Source: Botryobacter ruber (GTDB taxonomy: Bacteria; Bacteroidota; Bacteroidia; Cytophagales; Hymenobacteraceae). From it: DNA of 64,000 nt. Positions 57,113 to 64,000 of this stretch are shown here, in pieces. The stretch lies in assembly GCF_003347595.2 (NCBI RefSeq), contig NZ_QCZK02000010.1:62001-126000 (forward strand). The letters are read 5' to 3'. Numbering within the stretch: position 1 is the stretch's first letter; each line of letters starts with the position of its first letter. The translations under genes and the position numbers were made by a program. A model generated the notes under the pieces. It did not search any database and had not been told where the DNA came from. It saw only the letters and a program-made list of their open reading frames with translations.

Positions 57113-58751
57113 TATTTCATGCTTACTGACTGTCGTATTATTTGCCTGTTCTATTCTGGCACATGGGAAAGTGTATTATGTAGCGCCCAACGGCAGCGAT
57201 GGCAACGCTGGCACTAGCTCAGCCCCCTTCCTGACCGTACAAAGGGCGCATACGGCGGTTGCTGCAGGCGATACCGTCTACATCCGCGGAGGCATTTATA
57301 GGATGCAGGAATCGCAGATTTTTGAAAAAACCACTGGCTCCACGCCATTTGCCTATGTAACGAAACTAACCAAAAGCGGTACAGCCGGAAAACGTATTAA
57401 CTACTGGGCCTACCCCGGCGAAAGGCCGGTATTCGACTTTTCGGACGTAAAACCCGCCGGTCACCGCATCAATGCGTTCGAAGTGACCGGATCCTGGATC
57501 CACATCAAAGGACTTGAGGTAGTGGGCGTGCAGGTAACAGTAACAACAGGCAACACACAGTCTATCTGTTTTTCCCAAACTGGAGCTGGAGGCAATAACA
57601 TCTATGAAGAGCTCAGTATGCACGATGGCATGGCCATCGGGTTCTACCTGACCCGTGGAGCAAATGTGCTGGTTTTAAATTGCGATGCCTACAACAACTG
57701 GGATAACGTTTCGGCCGATAAAAAAGGAGGCAACGTTGACGGTTTCGGTGCCCATCCAAACAATGCATCCTATACCGGCATTGTTTTTCGCGGTTGCCGT
57801 GCCTGGTTTAACAGCGACGATGGCTTCGATATCATCAGTTCCTACGCTGCCATTACCGTGGAAGACTGCTGGGCTTTCTACAACGGTTATTCTAACGATT
57901 TCGAAGCCCTGGCCAACGGCATTGGCTTCAAGATGGGCGGATTCGGAACTTCCACTTCTCCTTCGGTACCGGCAGTTATTCCGCGCCATACCATCCGGCA
58001 CAATTTGTCTGTGGGAAACAAATCGTCAGGCTTTTATGCCAACCACCATCTGGGCGGCAACCACTGGTATAACAACACGGCTTACTACAACTGGCCTAAC
58101 TTTAACATGCTAAATAGAAGGGCAGATTACCAGGCTGATGTTCCCGGCTACGACCACGTGCTGCGGAACAATGTCAGCTACTTAACCCGTTCCGACCGCG
58201 AGCACCATCTCATTACGGATATAGACCTTGAAAAAAGCACCGTCGACCATAACAGCTTCCTGAACCCGGCCATCACCCTGACGGCTGCCGATTTTGTTAG
58301 CCTGGACATGACCTTGTTAACGCTGCCCCGGCAACCGAACGGTGCCCTTCCTGATACAGATTTCATGCGGCCCACTCCTGGAAGCGACCTGATTGATACC
58401 GGGGTAGAGGTAGGCCTTCCTTTTAGCGGCGCTAAACCTGACCTGGGCTACAAGGAGGGACAGACTGTATTAAGCTTAAAACCAGCTACCTCACAGGTAT
58501 CAGCTGTTTATCTGTATCCGGTTCCTGCAGGAGATGAGCTTAGCATCAACATCCCTGCCCGTGCAGCTAAAGCTGTTACCATAAGCATTTACGACCTGCA
58601 GGGCCGGAAGGTGAGGTCACAACAGATAGAAATAACCGATGCCCTGCTAATAAGGCTGTGCCACCTCAGCGACGGGCTGTACTTTTTGGAAGCCTGTTAT
58701 ACTGGTACTAATGAGTTGATTACCCGAAGTAAGTTCCTGAAGCGGCAATAG
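57105..58751 (+). CDS. PL9-like pectate/rhamnogalacturonan lyase with T9SS tail
   Basis: A 548-residue protein with a signal peptide ending in LAHG. The right-handed beta-helix begins with VYYVAPNGSDGNAGTSSAPF and AVAAGDTVYIRGGIYRM. PL9 marks are GGNVDGFGAH and WFNSDDGFDII (calcium-binding Asp residues), and NGIGFKMGGFG, which should carry the catalytic Lys. The T9SS tail starts at VYLYPVPAGDELSINIPAR (about 467). Enzymes of this family cleave homogalacturonan or RG-I by beta-elimination. The genomic partners (PL11, PL26, rhamnosidases) favour RG-I. It overlaps the esterase gene by 8 bases. Confidence 0.88.
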   Translation: MSNISCLLTVVLFACSILAHGKVYYVAPNGSDGNAGTSSAPFLTVQRAHTAVAAGDTVYIRGGIYRMQESQIFEKTTGSTPFAYVTKLTKSGTAGKRINYWAYPGERPVFDFSDVKPAGHRINAFEVTGSWIHIKGLEVVGVQVTVTTGNTQSICFSQTGAGGNNIYEELSMHDGMAIGFYLTRGANVLVLNCDAYNNWDNVSADKKGGNVDGFGAHPNNASYTGIVFRGCRAWFNSDDGFDIISSYAAITVEDCWAFYNGYSNDFEALANGIGFKMGGFGTSTSPSVPAVIPRHTIRHNLSVGNKSSGFYANHHLGGNHWYNNTAYYNWPNFNMLNRRADYQADVPGYDHVLRNNVSYLTRSDREHHLITDIDLEKSTVDHNSFLNPAITLTAADFVSLDMTLLTLPRQPNGALPDTDFMRPTPGSDLIDTGVEVGLPFSGAKPDLGYKEGQTVLSLKPATSQVSAVYLYPVPAGDELSINIPARAAKAVTISIYDLQGRKVRSQQIEITDALLIRLCHLSDGLYFLEACYTGTNELITRSKFLKRQ

Positions 58752-58840
58752 TAAGCTGTATCACCTGTTTTCGTTTGCAGGCGGTATGGCAGGCATACCA
58801 TCATAGCGGCCTTTTTATTTATTTACAATAGCTATTCACC

Positions 58841-60010
58841 ATGAAACACATTCTTTTACTGTTCCTGTTACTTGCTAACTTTTTCTTTTCACCCAGCAGT
58901 TCTCTGCGCGCGCAAAAAGCAAAGCAGCCCATTATGGGCTGGAGCAGCTGGAACCACTTCCGGGTACACATTGATGAAAAGATGATTCGGGAGCAGGCCG
59001 ATGCCATGGTCGCTTCGGGTATGTATGATGCCGGTTACCGGTTCATCAACATCGACGACGGTTATTTCGGCGGACGTTCCGAGTCGGGGCAACTGCTGGA
59101 GGATAAACAGAAATTCCCGTCAGGCATGAAAGCGCTCGCCGATTACATCCACAGCAAAGGCTTAAAAGCCGGAATCTACACCGATGCCGGCCCCAATACC
59201 TGTGGCTCTATCTACGACAAAGATGAAAAGGGCATAGGCGTAGGTATTTACGGGCACATAGATCAGGACCTGAACCGCTTCTTCAAAGAGTGGGGCTACG
59301 ACTTCCTGAAAGTAGACTGGTGCGGCGGCGAACGCATGAACCTGGACGAGGAAACAGAATACCTCAAGATTTTGAATGCAGTGAAAGCACTAAACCCCGA
59401 TATCGTGTTCAATGTGTGCCGCTGGAAATTCCCCGGCGAATGGGCCATCAAAAAAGCAGACTCCTGGCGCATCTCGTCCGACATCAGGCCCACTTTCTCT
59501 TCAGTCCTCAAAATCATTGACCTGAACGCAGACCTGCACCAATATGCTTCGGCTGGCCATTACAACGACATGGACATGCTGCAGGTAGGCCGGGGCATGA
59601 GCTACGACGAAGACAAAACCCATTTCACGATGTGGTGCATGCTCAACTCGCCCCTGCTGGCCGGCAATGATTTACGGGATATGTCAGCTCAAACTATTGA
59701 AATCCTCACCAACAAAGAGGTAATTGCGCTCAATCAGGACCCGGGCTTTAAACAAGCACAGCGGACACTTAGCGAGCATGGAGTAGAAGTGTGGGTGAAA
59801 CCATTAGGAGAAAAAGGCAACGCCAAAGCAATAGCTATTATGAACCGTGGCGGAAAAGAAGCCGTGTTTACGCTTACGCCTGAAATGGTTGGCATCAAAA
59901 AGAACAGCAGACTTAGAGACCTTTGGTTACATAAGGATTTAGGCAAAGCAGGCAAAGCGAAACAGTTTAGCATACCCAAGCACGGAATTGTTGTTCTGAA
60001 GTCAAGCTAA
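58841..60010 (+). CDS. GH27 alpha-galactosidase-like enzyme
   Basis: A 389-residue protein with a signal peptide ending near SSLRAQ. The GH27 opening is PIMGWSSWNHFRVHI, followed by YRFINIDDGYFGG, GLKAGIYTDAGPNTCGS, the nucleophile block FLKVDWCGG (Asp near 160) and the acid/base block SWRISSDI (Asp near 214). The C-terminal beta domain has EVIALNQDPGFKQAQRTLSE. GH27 enzymes hydrolyse alpha-galactosides; some act on beta-L-arabinopyranosides. In pectin it would remove terminal residues of the side chains. It lies 89 bases after the PL9 gene on the same strand. Confidence 0.92.
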   Translation: MKHILLLFLLLANFFFSPSSSLRAQKAKQPIMGWSSWNHFRVHIDEKMIREQADAMVASGMYDAGYRFINIDDGYFGGRSESGQLLEDKQKFPSGMKALADYIHSKGLKAGIYTDAGPNTCGSIYDKDEKGIGVGIYGHIDQDLNRFFKEWGYDFLKVDWCGGERMNLDEETEYLKILNAVKALNPDIVFNVCRWKFPGEWAIKKADSWRISSDIRPTFSSVLKIIDLNADLHQYASAGHYNDMDMLQVGRGMSYDEDKTHFTMWCMLNSPLLAGNDLRDMSAQTIEILTNKEVIALNQDPGFKQAQRTLSEHGVEVWVKPLGEKGNAKAIAIMNRGGKEAVFTLTPEMVGIKKNSRLRDLWLHKDLGKAGKAKQFSIPKHGIVVLKSS

Positions 60011-60034
60011 ATGATGGGCTGCTGGTAAAAATAA

Positions 60035-60067
60035 GCTGTAGCTGCCACCATAGCCACAGTTCCTGCT
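60035..60067 (-). repeat. TGGTGGCAG-family repeat, inverted copy 17
   Basis: GCTGTAGCTGCCACCATAGC then CACAGTTCCTGCT, between the GH27 stop codon and the shared upstream sequence. Confidence 0.7.
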
Positions 60068-60114
60068 GAACAGGATTTTTCCCTGCCTTTTTAAATTTAT
60101 TCGCTCTGGTACAG

Positions 60115-60184
60115 GTATACAGGTTTTCGGAACGGAATTACTAAAGCCGCATCGTGCTTGCTGCTTACTTTTGCCGGCAACAAC
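60115..60184 (+). promoter_or_regulatory. Shared 70-base upstream sequence, copy 2 (PL11)
   Basis: Identical to 55445-55514. The -7 candidate TACTTTTG lies at 60166-60173, 72 bases before the PL11 start codon. Because it overlaps an in-frame upstream ATG (60158), the later start at 60245 is preferred. Confidence 0.75.
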
Positions 60185-60244
60185 AACTCTTTGTTAACCC
60201 CGACAGCTCTTTACCGAATCGTTTACAAACTTAAACCACCTCCT

Positions 60245-63200
60245 ATGATAAAGATATACATCCAACGGCAGGAGCCAAACCGGTTCGTTCTCATGTTTTT
60301 CATTTTACTGACAGCCTTCCTGTTCGGTGCTGCAGCTGCAAACGCCCAAACCTGGACCGCCATCGGCAACGAGAACAAACTGGCCACAGCCACATCTGAT
60401 TACACTTCTGTGGCGGCAGTAGATGTCACGACAGAAGATGATTTTTATCCCGCAGTACCCTATGTGGCTTTTACCGAAAGTGGCATCGCAAAAGTAAAAC
60501 GCTACTTTAAAGGCGAATGGGAAAGCGTGGGAGGCAATGTGTCGGATGGGAATGCCAGCTATACCTATAGCTTCGCTGATGCCGTTGGTGGTGTTTATAT
60601 CAACTATGTGGATGAGTCTGCAGAAGGTGCCAACCGGCTGGCAGTAAAGAAACTGAATGCCACCACCAACACTTGGGAACCTGTAGGCGGAGACGCAGCA
60701 AATCTTTACCTGTCAAACGGGAACATCAAACAGAACAACGGCAGCCAGTTAAACAGCTCCCACAACAGCTGGATGGATTTCGACTCGAACAATGTGCCTT
60801 ATGTTATCTACTCCGAGTTCGGCACCAGCGGCGGCAATCCTTTTGTAAAGCGTTTTAACGGCACCGCCTGGGAAGTGGTAGGCACAGGCGCCATCTCGAC
60901 AGACAAAGCGCCGGGCGTGGGCATTGTGCTTGATAAAACGAACAACATCCCCTACATCGTGTACCTGGGCGGCACCGGCACCACTGCTCCTCTTAAAGTA
61001 TATTCCTTTACCGAAGGAAGCTGGCAGCCTTTTGCCATACCTACTACCACGGTAACCTCTTCCGGTGGCAATCCTTACCAAACCATAAACGGTGCCACGT
61101 CAGGGGCCGTTTCGGCCTCCCGTCACAGTGCCATCACCCTCGATAAGGACAACAACATTTACATTGCTCACTTTAATGCGGGCAACAGCAACAGGGCTAC
61201 CGTTATCAAGTACGACCGGGCAGCAGCACGCTGGTTGCTCTCCGGCACCTTCGGGTCCTCCTCCACCTATATCAGCATGGCCCGCAACCACGACGATGCC
61301 ATTTATGTCTCGTACATCTCGGGCGGTAATACAGCCCATGTGCATCAGCAGAAGCTGGGCGATTCGCAATGGAATGAGCTCTTAGCTGTAACAGGAGCAG
61401 GTAGTATAGATTCAGGTACCAGTGCCGTGGCCTTTGCTGTCGGCTCCAACAATAGCGAATACGTTACCTATACCAAAGTAAACAGCAGTGGTGTAAGAAC
61501 ACCCGTCGTGCAGGTGTTTACGCCTCAAGTAGAAGAAGACGACGAAACCCCAACCGGACCAGACGAAGTGGTGACCACTCCCCGCAAAATGGAAGATCTG
61601 GGCCGTGGCGTAGTGGCCATCAACCAGGGCGGCGGCAATGTATTTGTTTCCTGGCGTATGCTGGGCACCGATCCGGCCACCATCGCCTTTAACCTGTACA
61701 GAAAGACAGGCGATGCAGAACCGGTAATGATTTACACTTCCGGCACCAACACCAACTACTCCGACACCGGCGTGAACACGGCGCAGGCCAACAGCTATTT
61801 TGTAAAGCCTGTTATCGGCGGCGTTGAACAGGCAGCGAGCGAAGCCTTTGTGCTGCGTGCCAATGCCCCCGTAGAGCCTTTCCTGAGCCTGCCCCTGCAG
61901 CAAATCGGGGATTATTATGTGCACATGGCCTGGGTAGGCGACCTGACCGGCGACAAGGAGTATGATTTTATAGTGAACCGTATTCCCAACGCGGCAGAAA
62001 ATACCACAAAAGTAGAAGCTTATAAACGCGACGGCACTTTTCTGTGGCGCCTGGACCTGGGCCACAACAGCCTTAACCGCAACGGTATTGCCGGCGGCCC
62101 TACCGCTATCAGCAACGGCCAGTGGGACGGCCTCACGGTATACGACCTCGACAGCGACGGCAAAGCAGAAGTAGCCATCAAAACAGCCAACGGCGTTACC
62201 TTCGGCGACGGCACCCGGTTTACGCATACCAACGATGCCGACCAGTTTATTTCTGTCCTGAACGGCGAAACAGGCGCCGAACGTGCCCGCATCCTGATGC
62301 CGCAGGATTACCTGAGCGTAGGTCCGCTGCAGTGCCTGTTCAACATCGCTTACCTGGACGGGGTGCACCCGAGCGTGGTGGTGGTGGCGAAAAACAGGAA
62401 TGCCAACGGCTCCTTTAACATGGTCATTTCGGCCTACGACTTCCGGAACAACACCTTAACCGAGCGCTGGAAGTGGCTGCGCGGCAACAGGCCCAACACG
62501 GCTGACTTTCACCAGATCCGTATTGCGGATGTGGATGGCGACGGCAAAGACGAGATAAGCCCCGGCGGCTTCGTGCTGAACGACAACGGCCAGATGCTCT
62601 ACGGCCTGCAGGGAGTTATCCACGGCGACCGCTTCCACATCACCGACATGGACCCCGACCGTCCGGGCCTGGAAGGCTATGGCATTCAGCAGAACAACAA
62701 CTCCGCCCTGGCCTGGTATTATTACGACGCCAAAACCGGTGAAATTCTGCGCACCCAGTACACGGCCAGCCCGGCAGACTTGGCCAGAGGAGTGGCCGCC
62801 GACGTAGACCCGCGCGTAAAAGGCTATGAATTCTGGACCTTTACCGATGGTATTTATACAGCAGCAAGTACAACCCGGGTAAGCAACACGCATCCGTGGC
62901 CCAACTTTAAAATCTGGTGGGACGACGACTTGCTGGGCGAACTGCTGAACGAAACCAAGATAGAGAAGTGGAACTACACCACCGGCACCACCTCCCGCTT
63001 GCTTACTGCCTATCAGTATGGCGCCACCGAGACCTGGCGGGCAGCACCTGTTTTACTCGGCGACATTCTCGGCGACTGGCGCGAAGAAGTGGTATTTGAG
63101 AAAAGCGACCATTCCATGCTGCAGATTTTCACCACCACCACCCCGACCACGCACCGCCTGTACACCCTCATGCACAACCCTTTGTACCGCCTTTGCCTTA

Positions 63201-63553
63201 CCTCCAAGGGCTACCTGCAGTCCGCCCACGTTGATTATTACCTCGGCGATGGCATGGCGCAGCCACCGATGCCGAATATCCAACTGGTGCCTGCCGGTGG
63301 CGTAACGAGCCTTCAAAAAGATAGCAATACTGCCAAGCAGGTGCTCGTATACCCGAACCCTTCTGAAGCCACCTATACCATTGGCGTACCAGGTAGCTTT
63401 ACCTACACCGTGTACGACCAGTTGGGAAGGAACCTGCAGCAGGGAGAAGGGCAGCACGGGGCCACCTTCGGCCAGGACTTAAAACCAGGTGTGTACTTCG
63501 TTCATGTGGAAACCAGCACAGGCCGCAGCGTACAGCGCCTGCTGAAGAAATAG
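60245..63553 (+). CDS. PL11 rhamnogalacturonan lyase with extra N-terminal propeller and T9SS tail
   Basis: An 1102-residue protein from the ATG at 60245, which leads into a signal-like stretch (FVLMFFILLTAFLFGAAAAN, cut near NAQ). Residues about 35-430 form an additional beta-propeller-like region (VAAVDVTTEDDFYPAVPYVA, then AITLDKDNNIYIAHF and AVAFAVGSNNSEYVTYTK). The PL11 part starts near 448 (MEDLGRGVVAINQGGGNVFV) and contains VSWRMLGTDP, YDLDSDGKAEVAIKTANG, IADVDGDGKDEISPGG, HGDRFHITDMDPDRPGLEGY and LLGDILGDWREEVVF. These calcium-lined blades are characteristic of RG lyase. The T9SS tail begins at LVYPNPSEATYTIG (about 1034). The enzyme cleaves the RG-I backbone outside the cell. It shares its upstream sequence with the esterase operon. 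Confidence 0.93.
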   Translation: MIKIYIQRQEPNRFVLMFFILLTAFLFGAAAANAQTWTAIGNENKLATATSDYTSVAAVDVTTEDDFYPAVPYVAFTESGIAKVKRYFKGEWESVGGNVSDGNASYTYSFADAVGGVYINYVDESAEGANRLAVKKLNATTNTWEPVGGDAANLYLSNGNIKQNNGSQLNSSHNSWMDFDSNNVPYVIYSEFGTSGGNPFVKRFNGTAWEVVGTGAISTDKAPGVGIVLDKTNNIPYIVYLGGTGTTAPLKVYSFTEGSWQPFAIPTTTVTSSGGNPYQTINGATSGAVSASRHSAITLDKDNNIYIAHFNAGNSNRATVIKYDRAAARWLLSGTFGSSSTYISMARNHDDAIYVSYISGGNTAHVHQQKLGDSQWNELLAVTGAGSIDSGTSAVAFAVGSNNSEYVTYTKVNSSGVRTPVVQVFTPQVEEDDETPTGPDEVVTTPRKMEDLGRGVVAINQGGGNVFVSWRMLGTDPATIAFNLYRKTGDAEPVMIYTSGTNTNYSDTGVNTAQANSYFVKPVIGGVEQAASEAFVLRANAPVEPFLSLPLQQIGDYYVHMAWVGDLTGDKEYDFIVNRIPNAAENTTKVEAYKRDGTFLWRLDLGHNSLNRNGIAGGPTAISNGQWDGLTVYDLDSDGKAEVAIKTANGVTFGDGTRFTHTNDADQFISVLNGETGAERARILMPQDYLSVGPLQCLFNIAYLDGVHPSVVVVAKNRNANGSFNMVISAYDFRNNTLTERWKWLRGNRPNTADFHQIRIADVDGDGKDEISPGGFVLNDNGQMLYGLQGVIHGDRFHITDMDPDRPGLEGYGIQQNNNSALAWYYYDAKTGEILRTQYTASPADLARGVAADVDPRVKGYEFWTFTDGIYTAASTTRVSNTHPWPNFKIWWDDDLLGELLNETKIEKWNYTTGTTSRLLTAYQYGATETWRAAPVLLGDILGDWREEVVFEKSDHSMLQIFTTTTPTTHRLYTLMHNPLYRLCLTSKGYLQSAHVDYYLGDGMAQPPMPNIQLVPAGGVTSLQKDSNTAKQVLVYPNPSEATYTIGVPGSFTYTVYDQLGRNLQQGEGQHGATFGQDLKPGVYFVHVETSTGRSVQRLLKK

Positions 63554-63557
63554 CCAT

Positions 63558-63617
63558 ACTGCACCTGCCACCACAGCCTCTGCAGCGAGGTGCAGTGGCT
63601 GTGGTGGCAGGTGCAGT
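63558..63617. repeat. Inverted pair of TGGTGGCAG repeats (copies 18 and 19), hairpin after PL11
   Basis: ACTGCACCTGCCACCACAGC with C pairs perfectly over 21 bases with GGCTGTGGTGGCAGGTGCAG and T; the loop is about 18 bases. It starts 5 bases after the stop codon and may work as the terminator. Confidence 0.88.
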
Positions 63618-63637
63618 TAAATAAAAAATGTCTAAAA

Positions 63638-63783
63638 TACCGCCAGTTTGAGCGCAGCGGTAACTGGTGGTTAATTTTGATGCCAGTTTGTAACTGGCAT
63701 ATTGAAAAATTTGTGGTATGTAAGCCAGTTACAAACTGGCGTCAAAATTAACCACAAGTTGCGCTATCGCTAAACTTGCGGTA
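63638..63783. repeat. Large inverted repeat with CGCT-loop hairpins
   Basis: Arms of about 60 bases (63638-63698 and 63724-63783) match imperfectly. Each arm contains its own hairpins: CCAGTT/AACTGG in the left arm against CAAGTT/AACTTG in the right, and GCCAGTTTGTAACTGGC near the centre. The arm-to-arm differences keep the local stems paired. Confidence 0.85.
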
Positions 63784-63827
63784 GGATTAATTATTTTCCA
63801 AAATACCAATACGACAAAAATTGCCGA

Positions 63828-64000
63828 ATGAAAAATTTACGCTTCCTCTTCTTCCTTACTTTTATTTTCCTGTGCAGCAACAGCCTGCTGGCAAAGGACG
63901 GACCACGTACGAAATACAACTTCAACCCAGGCTGGAAACTCTTTGTGGGAGATGCACAAGGAGCAGAAGCATCAAATTTCAACGACGCCTCCTGGGAAGC
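63828..64000 (+). CDS. GH2-like glycosidase, 5' end only
   Basis: Only 57 codons are visible before the window ends. A signal peptide (MKNLRFLFFLTFIFLCSNSL, cut near LLA) is followed by YNFNPGWKLFVGDAQGAEA and FNDASWE. This is the usual start of the sugar-binding domain of Bacteroidota GH2 beta-galactosidases. The call rests on a short stretch, so the catalytic identity is not proven. It continues the rightward pectin gene series. Confidence 0.65.
   Translation, partial: MKNLRFLFFLTFIFLCSNSLLAKDGPRTKYNFNPGWKLFVGDAQGAEASNFNDASWE

Noticed and set aside
1..64000. tRNA, rRNA, phage genes and transposases
   Set aside because: No tRNA-like cloverleaf, rRNA segment, capsid or integrase motif, or DDE/HUH transposase was recognised on either strand.

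Overview
The window looks like a chromosomal piece of a Bacteroidota member of the order Cytophagales, most likely a Hymenobacteraceae relative such as Pontibacter or Rufibacter. This is inferred from type IX secretion (T9SS) C-terminal sorting domains on five proteins, a hybrid two-component system, RhaT and LutABC of the Bacteroidota type, weak or absent Shine-Dalgarno sequences, and the dispersed palindromic repeats. No rRNA, tRNA, CRISPR array, phage gene, recognisable transposase or SusC/SusD pair was found.

The main theme is breakdown of pectin, above all rhamnogalacturonan I (RG-I), and use of the released L-rhamnose. The left third (1-14575) is transcribed leftward: GH35 beta-galactosidase (cut by the edge), a DUF559 endonuclease-like gene between inverted repeats, a PL26-type exo-rhamnogalacturonan lyase, two small AT-rich genes (DUF416 and an orphan), a calcium-site beta-propeller lipoprotein related to RG lyases, GH106 alpha-L-rhamnosidase, L-rhamnose mutarotase and a GH31 alpha-glycosidase. 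After a roughly 900-base gap, 15499-29454 runs rightward: a beta-helix-like secreted protein, a giant 3854-residue T9SS protein carrying both dockerin-like and cohesin-like regions, and a cohesin-like T9SS protein. Then come a GH28 lipoprotein, a small lipoprotein, another T9SS protein and an AraC regulator.

The centre (35841-43026) handles import and catabolism: lutABC (lactate to pyruvate, the expected tail of the lactaldehyde branch of rhamnose catabolism), a SnoaL-like protein, an NCS1-type permease with a tiny membrane protein, and the rhamnose/proton symporter RhaT. A lipoprotein and an AT-rich cassette of four leftward small genes (DUF2019, unknown, membrane protein, DUF3885) follow. 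From 46867 rightward come a hybrid sensor/regulator, GH43, GH78, a two-domain esterase/deacetylase, PL9, GH27, a PL11 RG lyase and the start of a GH2-like gene.

Together the genes form a nearly complete RG-I kit: backbone lyases (PL9, PL11, PL26), GH28, rhamnosidases (GH78, GH106), side-chain enzymes (GH35, GH2, GH43, GH27), deacetylation, sensing, import and lactate oxidation. The core rhamnose enzymes (isomerase, kinase, aldolase) are not in the window.

The intergenic DNA is unusually structured. At least 19 copies of one short TGGTGGCAG-containing repeat, several families of nested hairpins with paired stem changes, and small AT-rich cargo genes lying inside inverted repeats suggest mobile or formerly mobile elements without a recognisable transposase. 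Two pectin genes share an identical 70-base upstream sequence. All family calls come from reading motifs by eye; no database search was possible.
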